Assembly (NCBI GenBank): GCA_965208525.1
Contig: OZ242340.1
Span: forward strand, 1,116,001 to 1,180,000
Reading direction: 5' to 3'
DNA from: VXYL01 sp965208525
GTDB lineage: Bacteria > Pseudomonadota > Gammaproteobacteria > Pseudomonadales > Azotimanducaceae
DNA: 64,000 nt
Positions 1-8,612 of the stretch are shown in pieces. Both the position numbers and the translations under genes were made by a program. Numbering within the stretch: the first letter of the stretch is position 1; each line of letters opens with the position of its first letter. The notes beneath the pieces were generated by a model. It ran no database searches. It saw only the letters and a program-made list of their open reading frames with translations, and was not told where the DNA came from.

Positions 1-290
1 TTGCGGCGCTGCGTGGGATTCCGGACCGGTCCGCGCACTTCCATTGCACGTTGGTCTTCCTGCGTTCTGCAGAAGACCCGGACCCGGTGATTGTCTCGCG
101 CGCCTGGCATGGGTCGGTGGTGGACCAACCGCGAGGCAGCAACGGCTTCGGCTATGACCCGCACTTTCTGGTGGAGTCGCAGGGATGCACAGCCGCCGAG
201 CTTGACGCGGCGACCAAGAACGCGCTCAGCCACCGGGGCCAGGCCTGCCGGGCGCTGGCACAACTCCTCGCCGAAAGAGGTGAGCCGTGA
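1..290 (+). CDS. rdgB: RdgB/HAM1 XTP/dITP diphosphatase, 3' end only
   Basis: This is the C-terminal half of the house-cleaning nucleotidase that hydrolyses XTP, dITP and ITP to the monophosphate and pyrophosphate, keeping deaminated purines out of DNA. The readable frame begins at base 3 and the start codon lies outside the window. The family motifs SNGFGYDPHF and SHRGQA are visible, and the protein ends 14 residues after the latter, as usual. Its TGA overlaps the GTG of the next gene (GTGA), so it is translationally coupled to hemW, the common gammaproteobacterial order. Confidence 0.93.
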   Translation, partial: AALRGIPDRSAHFHCTLVFLRSAEDPDPVIVSRAWHGSVVDQPRGSNGFGYDPHFLVESQGCTAAELDAATKNALSHRGQACRALAQLLAERGEP

Positions 291-1432
291 TTGGGGCCGA
301 AAGGCAGCCGGCCGAGGCGCTCGGGCTATACGTCCACTTCCCGTGGTGCGTGCGCAAATGCCCGTATTGCGACTTCAACTCGCATCCCCTGCGTGGTGCG
401 TTGCAGGAGCCCGAATACCTGGACGTGCTGCTCGACGACCTGGCGCAGGAGGCCGAACGGCACGGCAACCGGGCAATTGCGACCGTCTTCTTGGGCGGGG
501 GTACGCCGAGCCTGTTCTCGCCGGAGGCGATGAGAGCCCTGCTGACCGCGCCCGCCGCCGCTGGCGCCGGGGAAGTGACGATGGAAGCGAACCCCGGGGC
601 CGTGGAACATCGCAGCTTTCGCGCCTACCGGGAAGGCGGCGTCAACCGCATCTCGCTTGGTGCACAGTCGTTCGACCCGGCCCAGCTTCAGACACTTGGC
701 CGCATCCACTCCCCCGAAGACACGGACGCTGCGCTCGCCGAGGTGCGCGGGGCGGGGTTCACGAGCTTCAACATCGATCTGATGCATGGCTTGCCGGGAC
801 AGACGGAGGCGGAAGCCTTGGCCGATCTTGAGCGAGCGATCCGCCACGAGCCGCCGCACATCTCCTGGTATCAACTCACCATCGAGCCGAAGACCGAGTT
901 CGCGCGGCGGCCACCAGCAGGCCTCCCGGACAGCGACGCCGCTGCCGACATGGAAGCCGCTGGCGTCGCCCTGCTCGAACGCCACGGTTACCGTCGCTAC
1001 GAAGTTTCCGCCTTCGCCCGCCCCGGCCACGAATGCAGCCACAACGTCAACTATTGGCGCTTTGGCGACTATCTCGGCATCGGTGCCGGCGCCCACGGTA
1101 AGCACACTTCGTTCGGCGGCGACGGCAAGGCGGCCGTGCTCCGCACCGCCAAGCCATCGCAGCCGAGGCTGTACCTGGCAGACCATTCCGCCGCCACCAC
1201 CCCGGTCGAAGGCGAGGAACTCGCGTTCGAGTTCATGCTCAATGCCTTGCGCCTAACCGAAGGCGTGGAGTGGGACCTATTCACGGCCCGCACGGGGCTG
1301 TCGAGAACCGCCATCGAACCGACCGTCTCCGAACTGATCGCATGGGGCCTCATGCAGGGCGACCGAATCGCCTTGACCGCCGAAGGCCGAGCGCAACTCG
1401 ACGCGGTGGTGTCCCGCTTCCTCAGTTCGTAG
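287..1432 (+). CDS. hemW: HemW, radical SAM heme chaperone
   Basis: A 381-residue radical SAM protein formerly annotated as oxygen-independent coproporphyrinogen III oxidase. The CX3CX2C cluster motif is C21, C25, C28 (in FPWCVRKCPYCDF). Next come the SAM-binding glycine motif FLGGGTPSL, then NRISLGAQS and the C-terminal HemN domain. Known HemW proteins bind heme and deliver it to respiratory enzymes; they lack the extra N-terminal residues of true HemN, as here. The GTG start overlaps the rdgB stop by four bases, which supports coupled translation. Confidence 0.93.
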   Translation: MIGAERQPAEALGLYVHFPWCVRKCPYCDFNSHPLRGALQEPEYLDVLLDDLAQEAERHGNRAIATVFLGGGTPSLFSPEAMRALLTAPAAAGAGEVTMEANPGAVEHRSFRAYREGGVNRISLGAQSFDPAQLQTLGRIHSPEDTDAALAEVRGAGFTSFNIDLMHGLPGQTEAEALADLERAIRHEPPHISWYQLTIEPKTEFARRPPAGLPDSDAAADMEAAGVALLERHGYRRYEVSAFARPGHECSHNVNYWRFGDYLGIGAGAHGKHTSFGGDGKAAVLRTAKPSQPRLYLADHSAATTPVEGEELAFEFMLNALRLTEGVEWDLFTARTGLSRTAIEPTVSELIAWGLMQGDRIALTAEGRAQLDAVVSRFLSS

Positions 1433-1446
1433 GGGACGGCCCGTTT

Positions 1447-1545
1447 GGAGGGAAGGCACTCTGCCTTCCCTAAGCGCCGCAAGGCGCTTTCTTCTTTCGC
1501 ATAGGAACGCGTTTCGTAGGGGACGGGCTTGTTCCGTCCCGTCGG
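1447..1545. repeat. Dispersed hairpin elements downstream of hemW
   Basis: Three hairpins follow hemW. First is GGGAAGGCA / TGCCTTCCC (1450-1470). Second is AAGCGCC-GCAA-GGCGCTT (about 1472-1489), followed by a T-rich run that could serve as a terminator. Third is GGGACGGG / CCGTCCC (about 1518-1540). The same GGGAAGGCA arm recurs near 27.9, 38.8, 46.8 and 60.8 kb, so this is a repeat family rather than a gene-specific terminator. Confidence 0.75.
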
Positions 1546-1601
1546 TGCGTTCTGCCGACTGCTAATCTTGGCCAATCGTTGGCTCGTTGGGTGGCGTTGC
1601 G

Positions 1602-2453
1602 ATGTCTGAACTGGTCTCGCTCAACCCTCTTGCAGGGACACCGTTCGGCTCCGCACTGGAGCTGTGCCTGATTCTCATCGTGTTCTGTGGGGTGGCGTCG
1701 ATCGTCCTGCGGGAGAACGTATGGGTGGATCGGTCGTGGTCGCTTTGTCCGCCAATCTATTGCCTGCTGGTCGCGGTGCGCGATGGGTTCGACTCGCCGC
1801 GCATCAGCTTGATGACGCTGCTCGTGCTGCTTTGGGCGGCTCGGCTCACTTTCAATTTCGCTCGCAGAGGCGGCTATCGCAGGGGAGGCGGAGATTACCG
1901 CTGGGTTGTGGTGGAAGAGCGCTTCGGCACGCTTCGTTTCCGGATTGCCAACGTCCTATTCATCGTGCCCAGCCAGTTGCTGCTGGTTTGGCTATTCACT
2001 TCGCCGATCCACCAAGCGTGGCTGCTGCCGGATGCGCCGCTTGGCTGGCTCGATGCGGTCGCCGTGCTGGTCTTCCTCGCGTTTCTAGCCGGGCAGACGG
2101 TGGGCGATCAGCAGATGTGGACCTTCCAGCAAGACAAGAGGCGCAAGGGGGAGGCCGGCGAAGAGATCGAGCAACCCTTCATCGACACCGGCCTTTTTCG
2201 ATACAGCCGCCATCCAAGCTACTTCTGCGAAATCGGCATGTGGTTCGCGTTCTATCTCTTCGCGGTGTCCGCTTCGGGTGATTGGCTGCATTGGACGGGC
2301 CTCGGCTTCGTCTTCCTGACCGGGCAAATGTTCGGCAGCATCATGCTGACGGAGACCATCTCTGCCGGGAAGTACCCCACGTATGCGCAGTACCAGGCCA
2401 GCACACCCATGCTGGTGCCGTTGCCCAGGCGACATCGGCAAGGCTCGCCTTGA
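1602..2453 (+). CDS. DUF1295 / steroid 5-alpha-reductase-like membrane protein
   Basis: A 283-residue integral membrane protein with about six hydrophobic segments. It has the C-terminal signature of the DUF1295 / isoprenylcysteine-methyltransferase / 5-alpha-reductase superfamily: GLFRYSRHPSYFCEIGMWF, with the conserved Arg-His-Pro turn used by relatives to bind NADPH or SAM. The substrate is not predictable from sequence. The ATG at 1602 was preferred to the in-frame TTG at 1587 because it gives a normal N-terminus. It stands alone between hairpin repeats and the amidohydrolase gene. Its fold is related to the ERG24-type reductase at 5.4-6.5 kb. Confidence 0.8.
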   Translation: MSELVSLNPLAGTPFGSALELCLILIVFCGVASIVLRENVWVDRSWSLCPPIYCLLVAVRDGFDSPRISLMTLLVLLWAARLTFNFARRGGYRRGGGDYRWVVVEERFGTLRFRIANVLFIVPSQLLLVWLFTSPIHQAWLLPDAPLGWLDAVAVLVFLAFLAGQTVGDQQMWTFQQDKRRKGEAGEEIEQPFIDTGLFRYSRHPSYFCEIGMWFAFYLFAVSASGDWLHWTGLGFVFLTGQMFGSIMLTETISAGKYPTYAQYQASTPMLVPLPRRHRQGSP

Positions 2454-2552
2454 CACCGCACACCGCTGGCGGGATGCTCACCGGCAGTTCCGAAGCAACT
2501 GCTTGAGGCGCGGGCCAAGTACCGGCGTCGGCAGTGAAGGAGGGGAAATCCA

Positions 2553-4196
2553 ATGCACGACATCGTGATTCGCGGCGGTGAACTCGTCGACGGCACCGGC
2601 GCCGAGCCGGTCCCCGGCGATCTTGCCATTGACGGCGGCAGCATCGCCGAGGTGGGCGAGGTCAAGGGCCAGGGGCGGCGGGAGATCGACGCCCAGGGCA
2701 TGACCGTCACGCCCGGCTTCATCGACCTGCACACCCATCTCGACGCCCAGATCGGCTGGGACCCGGCGCTGACGCCGGTGAGCTGGCACGGCGTCACCAC
2801 CGTGCTCATGGGCAACTGCGGCGTGACGTTCGCGCCCTGCAAGCCGGCCGACCAGGAGCTCCTCGCGAGCATGATGGAGACGGTGGAGGACATTCCCAAG
2901 AACGCCATCCTCACCGGCCTGCCGTGGGATTGGGAAGACTACGGCGGCTATCTCGATGCCATTGAGCGGCTGAAGCCCGGAATCAACGTCGCCGGCATGG
3001 TGGGACATTGTGCGGTGCGCTTCTACGTCATGGGCGAGCGCGCCGTGGAAGAGCAGGCATCGGACGCCGAGCGCAAGCAGATGGCGGACATCGTCGGCCA
3101 CAGCATCGACCGCGGTGCGGTGGGCTTCTCCACCAACCGCCACGCGCCGCACCGGCTGCCGGACGGGCGCAGTGTGCCGGGCACCTTTGCCGACCCAGCG
3201 GAGCTCGTTGAGATCGGCAAGGCGGTGGGCCCGCGGGGTGGCCTCATGCAGGCCGTGGGCGCCGGCTTCGACGTGTTGAAGCAGATCGCCGGTGCGAGCC
3301 AAAGCCGCATTCTGTTCAGCTATGGCGCTGGGCCCGAGGCGGATTCGGGCATCGAACGCCGCGATGCGCTCGAGGAGTTGCGCACGGAGGCTGGCGACGT
3401 GACCGCCATCACCCACGTTCGCAGTTCCGGTTCCATGTATGGCTTGCAGTCGCGCTTCCCCATCACCGGCGAAGCGTGGAGCAAGTTGCAGGCGATGGAC
3501 CTCGCCGGCCGGCTCGAGGCCATCGGCAACGCCGACATGGTCGCCAAGCTAGTGGAGGAAGCGAAGGTTGAAGGCGCGATGCGTCTGCCGGCGGACAACC
3601 TCTACTATCTCGGCACAGCCGAAACGCCCGACTACACCGCCGGCCCGGAGCAGAACCTTCAGGCGATGGCGGACGCGGCCGGCGAACACTGGTGCGAGAC
3701 GTGGCTGCGGGTGTCGCGCGAAAGCAAGGGTCTTGGCCTATTCAACTACCGCGCCTTCGCCCGCAACATGAACGCCTTGGGCGACCTGATCGAGCACGAG
3801 CACGTGTTCCCGGGTCTTGGCGACGCCGGTGCCCACGTATCCCAGATCATGGATGCGGGTTGGTCCACCTTCCTGCTTTCGCACTGGGTGCGCGACGCCG
3901 GGCGCTACACGATGGGCGAAGGCATTAGGCGCCTCACCTCCGGCCCCGCCCGCGTCATCGGCATCACCGACCGCGGCACGTTGAAGCCCGGGATGCGCGC
4001 CGACGTGAACGTGTTCGACGCCAGCGCAGTGGTCGAGTGCCAGCCGCAACTGGTGCACGACTTCCCCGGCGGCGCCCCGCGCTACATCCAGCGCTCGAAG
4101 GGCTACCACACCACCATCGTCAACGGCGAGGTGAACGTGGTCGACGGCGAGCACACCGGAACCCGCGCCGGCCAGGTGCTGCGCCACAAGAGCTGA
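2553..4196 (+). CDS. N-acyl-D-amino-acid deacylase-like amidohydrolase
   Basis: A 547-residue member of the D-aminoacylase branch of the amidohydrolase superfamily, probably cytoplasmic. The N-terminal beta-sandwich begins DIVIRGGELVDGTG. The metal site starts with FIDLHTHLDAQIGWDP (HxH), followed by the family's MGNCGV cysteine loop, THVRSSG and GDAGAHVSQ, which carries the likely catalytic Asp. The C-terminal sandwich contains GMRADVNVFDA. Known relatives hydrolyse N-acyl-D-amino acids or dihydropyrimidine-type amides. The exact substrate is not determinable here. A GGAGGGG Shine-Dalgarno precedes the ATG. Confidence 0.85.
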   Translation: MHDIVIRGGELVDGTGAEPVPGDLAIDGGSIAEVGEVKGQGRREIDAQGMTVTPGFIDLHTHLDAQIGWDPALTPVSWHGVTTVLMGNCGVTFAPCKPADQELLASMMETVEDIPKNAILTGLPWDWEDYGGYLDAIERLKPGINVAGMVGHCAVRFYVMGERAVEEQASDAERKQMADIVGHSIDRGAVGFSTNRHAPHRLPDGRSVPGTFADPAELVEIGKAVGPRGGLMQAVGAGFDVLKQIAGASQSRILFSYGAGPEADSGIERRDALEELRTEAGDVTAITHVRSSGSMYGLQSRFPITGEAWSKLQAMDLAGRLEAIGNADMVAKLVEEAKVEGAMRLPADNLYYLGTAETPDYTAGPEQNLQAMADAAGEHWCETWLRVSRESKGLGLFNYRAFARNMNALGDLIEHEHVFPGLGDAGAHVSQIMDAGWSTFLLSHWVRDAGRYTMGEGIRRLTSGPARVIGITDRGTLKPGMRADVNVFDASAVVECQPQLVHDFPGGAPRYIQRSKGYHTTIVNGEVNVVDGEHTGTRAGQVLRHKS

Positions 4197-4197
4197 C

Positions 4198-4445
4198 GGG
4201 AGGCCAGCGGCGAGGGCACCCTACCCTCGCCCGTCTTTCAGGGGCGCTGTTCGCTGTGCCGTGGGCACCCCACAGCGCTGGGGGTCTGTGGGCTTTTGGG
4301 CGTTGGAGGGGCCTTTTGGAGGGAGGGCGTCTCGCCCTCGCTAGCGGGCCGTAGGCACGCCTTCGGCACACCGTTTCATGTGCACTCATGCCGAACAACC
4401 GAGCAGGGAATCCCGCAGCCGCCCGAGCCCTTCGCGGGGTTTTGC
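4198..4445. repeat. Intergenic hairpin repeats
   Basis: The 275-bp gap between the convergent amidohydrolase and dienelactone hydrolase genes holds hairpins of the dispersed family: GCGAGGGCACCCTACCCTCGC (roughly 4211-4231) and GGAGGGCG-TCT-CGCCCTC followed by GCTAGCGGGCC (4320-4350). No coding signal is convincing here. The stems could end transcription from both sides. Confidence 0.6.
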
Positions 4446-4471
4446 GCCGCTGGTCGTTTGCCGGTTCGGCC

Positions 4472-5353
4472 CTAGGCGAGGGCTGTCTCGAACAGGGCCA
4501 AGAGCCGTGCCCAGGCGCGTTCGGCTTGGGCTTCGTGGTACACGGCCGAGTCTGGCGGGCACCAGCCGTGCATGGCGCCTGCGTACACTTCGATTTCGGC
4601 GGCGAGACCGGCGCCGTCGAACGCCTCTCGGAGCGCCCCCTTTGCTCCCGGGTCGCGTTCATCGTCGTTTTCGGCGATGGCGATTAGGAAGCTTGCCTGC
4701 ATGTTGGGCACGAGCAAGTGGGGGCTGTTTTCGGCCTCCGTCACGAGACCCCCGCCGTGGAAGGAGGCGCCGGCGCCGATCCGGCCGGGGATCGCCGCGG
4801 CCGTGCGCATGACCATCGGGCCGCCCATGCAGTAGCCGGTGGTGCCGATCTTGCGAGCGGTATCCACCGCAGATTGCGCGTCAAGGAACTCGACGAACGC
4901 GCCCGCGTCGGTGACGTTGGTGTCCGGCGTGAGCGAACGGGCGAGGGGGAAGACCGTGTTTCGCGTGGCCTCGTCGGCGAAGCTCGCACCGTCTGGCACC
5001 ACCGGGGAACGAGCCGTCCGGTAGTACGGATTCACCACCAGCACGGCGTAGCCGGAGCTCGCAAGGCGGTCGCCCATGGCGCGAAACGCGGGGCGCAGGC
5101 CGAGAATGTCCGGCCAGACGAGCACGCCGGCGTGACTGCCGGACTCTGGATGCACGAAGTAGCAGTCGGCCTCGCCGTCCGGCGTTTGCACCATCACGTC
5201 GCTGCCCGTCACGCCGCTTGCACCCGCACTGCGCGGCAGCATCGCCGCGGCTGCAGCACCTGCTGCTGCGGCGGTAAAGCGGCGCCGGGTGAGCGTTCCT
5301 CCTTCCCGATGCAGCGCCTCCTCCGCGTCCCTCAACGTGTGTTCATCGCACAT
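4472..5353 (-). CDS. Dienelactone hydrolase family protein, Tat-exported
   Basis: A 293-residue alpha/beta hydrolase of the dienelactone hydrolase family. The N-terminus carries a twin-arginine signal (LTRRRFTAAAAGAAAAA, residues 21-37), so the enzyme is probably exported folded to the periplasm. The catalytic triad is visible: nucleophile Cys175 in GYCMGG, Asp230/231 in AENDDERD and His262 in GAMHGW. A Cys nucleophile is typical of DLH rather than of serine esterases. Relatives open lactones in aromatic degradation, but no such pathway genes are adjacent, so the substrate is unknown. Confidence 0.85.
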   Translation of the reverse strand: MCDEHTLRDAEEALHREGGTLTRRRFTAAAAGAAAAAMLPRSAGASGVTGSDVMVQTPDGEADCYFVHPESGSHAGVLVWPDILGLRPAFRAMGDRLASSGYAVLVVNPYYRTARSPVVPDGASFADEATRNTVFPLARSLTPDTNVTDAGAFVEFLDAQSAVDTARKIGTTGYCMGGPMVMRTAAAIPGRIGAGASFHGGGLVTEAENSPHLLVPNMQASFLIAIAENDDERDPGAKGALREAFDGAGLAAEIEVYAGAMHGWCPPDSAVYHEAQAERAWARLLALFETALA

Positions 5354-5408
5354 TCTGGCTCCTCCCGTTCAAAGTGAGTTCGACCGGCGCAGTCGCTCGA
5401 CTTGCCGG

Positions 5409-6503
5409 TCAGTAAAGCCCTGGAAACAGACGGCGCTTGGTCGTGGCGCGGTACTCATCCCAGAGGGCGCCGTACTTGGCGGCGCAGCGACGATCGTCGA
5501 TGCGCTCTCGGACGATGAAGAACACCGTCAGATAGACGAAGTAGATCCAGTTCCAGAAGTTGTCAAAGTGACCGAGCGCCAGAGCCATGCCAAGCGCTAG
5601 CAGAATTTCGCCGAAGTAGTTCATGTGGCGGGTCACGCCCCAGAAGCCGCCGCAGAGGATCGTCTTGTTGCCGTCGCTGATGGTGGTGGGCTGCATGAAG
5701 CCGAGGAACGCCTTCTCCGGCGAGCGCTTGAAGGTGTACTTCTGGTAGTTCGCCCCTCGCGTGATGACCCATCCGGCGAGGAACACCACCGCGGAGCCGC
5801 CGAGCCAGAGGGTGTTGTAGGCAGGGTCGATGGCCGGTGCAGGCAAATCCGCGAGGAACCACAGCGCCACCGGATACAGGCATGGGTACACGACGATGCA
5901 GCCGACGATCAGCTTGAAGCCGACCCGTTCCTCGATGATGTCGAAGGTGTAGAGCTGCACGCGCTCGAAGCAGAAGTAGTCGACGACGAACCACACCCAC
6001 ATGGCAGAGTGCAGATAGAGGCCGAGGTTGGCGCCTTCGCCAAAGAGTCCCTCGTGATAGGCGGCGCTCGACACCGCGTTGAGTGCGAGATAGCCGCCGC
6101 CGAAGATGTAGAGGAACATCTTGACGTCGATCCCCCGCATGAACTCCGTGTTGCGGGCACGGCCTTCGAGCCACTGCACGAGGGCATTGCGCGCATCGGC
6201 CGGCTCCCGGTACACCAGCCACAGCGACACCACCACGCTGAATGCGGTTGCTCCGGCGATGGCGTGCCACTTGACCCGCCACAGCCAATCCATCGGCGTG
6301 CCGAACTCGAACCACCAGATCAGCAAGGCGACGAGCAAGACAAGCCCGCCGTTCAGCCGATATTGCGCCGGCGCGGTGTTGGGGTGGGAATAGCCATCAA
6401 CCCGCAGCGCGGGAAACACGACATGCAGCGCGAGCATGAGAACGAACAGGATGGCGGGGGTGAGAAACCCGGCCACCGCCTCCATCGTCGTCAGTTCCGC
6501 CAT
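5409..6503 (-). CDS. ERG4/ERG24-type sterol reductase-like membrane protein
   Basis: A 364-residue polytopic membrane protein of the ERG4/ERG24 (delta-14 / delta-24(28) sterol reductase) family. The diagnostic C-terminal half is present: GGFWGVTRHMNYFGEILLA, YFVYLTVFFIVRERIDDRRC and the terminal KYGALWDEYRATTKRRLFPGLY-type ending. Characterised members reduce sterol double bonds with NADPH in the membrane. Bacterial copies occur in sterol-making and in non-sterol organisms, so function here is inferred only. No squalene epoxidase or oxidosqualene cyclase gene is in the window. It lies 55 bp upstream of the dienelactone hydrolase gene on the same strand. Confidence 0.82.
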   Translation of the reverse strand: MAELTTMEAVAGFLTPAILFVLMLALHVVFPALRVDGYSHPNTAPAQYRLNGGLVLLVALLIWWFEFGTPMDWLWRVKWHAIAGATAFSVVVSLWLVYREPADARNALVQWLEGRARNTEFMRGIDVKMFLYIFGGGYLALNAVSSAAYHEGLFGEGANLGLYLHSAMWVWFVVDYFCFERVQLYTFDIIEERVGFKLIVGCIVVYPCLYPVALWFLADLPAPAIDPAYNTLWLGGSAVVFLAGWVITRGANYQKYTFKRSPEKAFLGFMQPTTISDGNKTILCGGFWGVTRHMNYFGEILLALGMALALGHFDNFWNWIYFVYLTVFFIVRERIDDRRCAAKYGALWDEYRATTKRRLFPGLY

Positions 6504-6628
6504 GCAGCAAAGGCCTCAAGCAGCAACGCCGGCGACCATAGTCGCACGCGGTCCCGCGAGCAAGCCGGCGCGACCGAAGCCGTGCCGGGCTTGCCCCGGG
6601 GCGCTCTTGAAGGGCGCACGAGGAACCA

Positions 6629-7495
6629 TCAGCGTTGCCAGCGTTCGATTCGTGGCCACAGGTCTTGCGCCTCGGTTCGGTCGATCAGGGTGTGCAGCTT
6701 GTGGTGGTCGAAGCCCTGCCAAGCGAGGGCTTCAAGGCGGCAATCGAGAGGCAGGTCATCGTGCAGCATGGCGAGGCGCTTGACGAGGAGCGCTTCCTGG
6801 CGGCGCTCCGCTAGCTGCGCCGCCAGTCGCAAGCCGCCGCGCACATCCTGCAGCGCTTCCGGCGTGACCGGTGTGGATTCGATGTCGCCGTAGCGCCCGA
6901 GGATGGTGGCAGTGGTCTTCGGTCCCCAGCCGGGCACGCCCGGAATGCCCTTGGCCGCGGAGCCGACGAGAGCAAGGTAGTCGGGGAACTGACGCGGCTC
7001 GATGCCGAACCGCGCGCGGAAGACGTCCTCGTCGGTAAGCTGGCCTGTGATCCGGTTCAGCACCACCACCCGCCGGCCGCGAATGCACTGGAAAAGGTCG
7101 GTGTCCGACGTGCAGATGACGATCTGCCCAGCGTCGTCGGCTTGCTCAAGCGCCCGCGCACCGGTGGCAAGCGCGTCGTCGGCTTGATGGCGCACCATCG
7201 GCCAGAGCCGGATGCCGAGTGCCCGCACCGCTTCCAGGGCAAGCGGCGCTTGCCGTCGAATCAGCGCGCCGACGCTGGTGTCCGTGGAACCCCGAGCCGC
7301 CGGCAGGCGGTCGAAGGCCACGGCGAGGTGGCTCACGTCATCCGCCTTCAGCAGCGAAAGCAGCGTGTGCAGAAGGCCCCGCACGGCTCCCACTTCCTCG
7401 CCGTAGCGGTTCACGTGCCCCGGCGCCCCGTGAAAGGAGCGGAACAGCTCGAAGGTGCCGTCCACCAGATGCACTTTGGGCAATGGGTGCGTCAT
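6629..7495 (-). CDS. 5'-3' exonuclease (PolA N-terminal / FEN-like)
   Basis: A 288-residue stand-alone structure-specific 5' nuclease related to the N-terminal domain of DNA polymerase I. The acidic metal-binding residues are visible in HLVDGTFELFRSFHG, HQADDALATGA and CTSDTDLFQ. The helix-hairpin-helix DNA-binding motif is GIPGVPGWGPKTTATIL. Such proteins remove RNA primers or flaps. A second, PolA-independent copy is common in proteobacteria. The start is divergent from the SMP-30 gene, with 43 bp between start codons. Confidence 0.88.
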   Translation of the reverse strand: MTHPLPKVHLVDGTFELFRSFHGAPGHVNRYGEEVGAVRGLLHTLLSLLKADDVSHLAVAFDRLPAARGSTDTSVGALIRRQAPLALEAVRALGIRLWPMVRHQADDALATGARALEQADDAGQIVICTSDTDLFQCIRGRRVVVLNRITGQLTDEDVFRARFGIEPRQFPDYLALVGSAAKGIPGVPGWGPKTTATILGRYGDIESTPVTPEALQDVRGGLRLAAQLAERRQEALLVKRLAMLHDDLPLDCRLEALAWQGFDHHKLHTLIDRTEAQDLWPRIERWQR

Positions 7496-7538
7496 TGCGA
7501 TAGGGTATTACGCCGGAACGGACATTGGGGAGGAAGTG

Positions 7539-8585
7539 ATGAACCGTCGCGAGCTGCTTTCCGGTGGCGTGGCCTTGGCTGCAGCAGGGCCGCTGCTTGC
7601 GGGGGAGCCGGTGAGATACCCGAACGCCGACCAAGTGCGGCTCGATCCAACGTTTCGCGGCTTCATCGGCAACACGCCGATCTCCCGGCTCTTCACCAAC
7701 CCCGACATGTACTGGGCGGAAGGGCCGGCATGGAGCGGCTGGGGCAACTACCTCGTCTGGAGCGACATCCCCAACAACTTGCAATACCGCTGGCTGCACG
7801 AAGACGGCCATGTTTCGGTGATGCGCAAGCCCGCCAACAACTCCAACGGCAACACCTTCGACCTCGAAGGCCGGCAAATTTCGTTCGAGCACCTCACCCA
7901 CCGCGTGGTGCGCTACGAGCCAAACGGCACCGTCACGGTGCTCGCGGACAGCTACGGCGGCAAGCCGCTGAACGCGCCCAACGACGGCATCGTTCATCCG
8001 AACGGCGACCTTTGGTTCAGCGACCCCGGCTACGGCACCCTCAGCGACTACGAAGGCTACCGCGCCGACACGGGCTCCGTGCAGCCGTTCCAGAAGGAGG
8101 CCATCTACCGCCTCGAACCCGGCGGCAAGCTGCATCAGGTGACCGACGAGATCATGAAGCCCAACGGCGTCTGCTTCTCGCCGGATTACACCAAGCTCTA
8201 CGCCGCCGACACCGGCCGCTCGCACTACCCGGATGCGGCTTCCGTCATCAAGGTGTGGGACGTGGTGGACGAGACGCGCCTGGCAAACGGCCGCGTCTAT
8301 GCGTCGATGGCGCTTGAGGTCGATGGCGAAGTACGAACAGGCGGCGCCGACGGCATCCGCTGCGACACCGACGGCAACATCTGGTCGAGCGCCGGCTGGG
8401 CCGGCCCCGGCTACGACGGTGTCCACATCTTCAACCCGGAAGGCGAACGCGTGGGCCAAATTCTCCTGCCGGAAGTGTGCGCCAACGTTTGCTTCGGCGG
8501 CCCAAAGCGCAACCGCCTGTTTATGACCGCGAGCCACTCGCTCTACGCGGTGTACACCAACTCCAAGGGGGCGCACTTCTGCTGA
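7539..8585 (+). CDS. SMP-30/gluconolactonase family protein
   Basis: A 348-residue six-bladed beta-propeller lactonase. Family metal ligands appear in the expected places: Glu in YWAEGPAWSG, Asn in APNDGIVHPNGDLWFSD and MKPNGVCFSPD, and Asp in LYAADTG. The first 22 residues (MNRRELLSGGVALAAAGPLLAG) have an RR-containing Tat-like or Sec signal, so the enzyme is probably periplasmic. The ATG at 7539 is preferred because GGGGAGGAAG lies just upstream; an open frame extends further 5' only as overlap with the exonuclease gene. The lactone substrate is unknown. Confidence 0.87.
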   Translation: MNRRELLSGGVALAAAGPLLAGEPVRYPNADQVRLDPTFRGFIGNTPISRLFTNPDMYWAEGPAWSGWGNYLVWSDIPNNLQYRWLHEDGHVSVMRKPANNSNGNTFDLEGRQISFEHLTHRVVRYEPNGTVTVLADSYGGKPLNAPNDGIVHPNGDLWFSDPGYGTLSDYEGYRADTGSVQPFQKEAIYRLEPGGKLHQVTDEIMKPNGVCFSPDYTKLYAADTGRSHYPDAASVIKVWDVVDETRLANGRVYASMALEVDGEVRTGGADGIRCDTDGNIWSSAGWAGPGYDGVHIFNPEGERVGQILLPEVCANVCFGGPKRNRLFMTASHSLYAVYTNSKGAHFC

Positions 8586-8612
8586 ACGAGGCCGGGAACA
8601 TGGCGCCCCGCG

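Noticed and set aside
1587..1601. TTG start for the DUF1295 protein
   Set aside because: ATG 1602 is five codons downstream and gives a normal N-terminus; nothing supports the TTG.
7455..7538. 5' extension of the SMP-30 gene
   Set aside because: It overlaps the divergent exonuclease gene start; a strong ribosome site precedes 7539.
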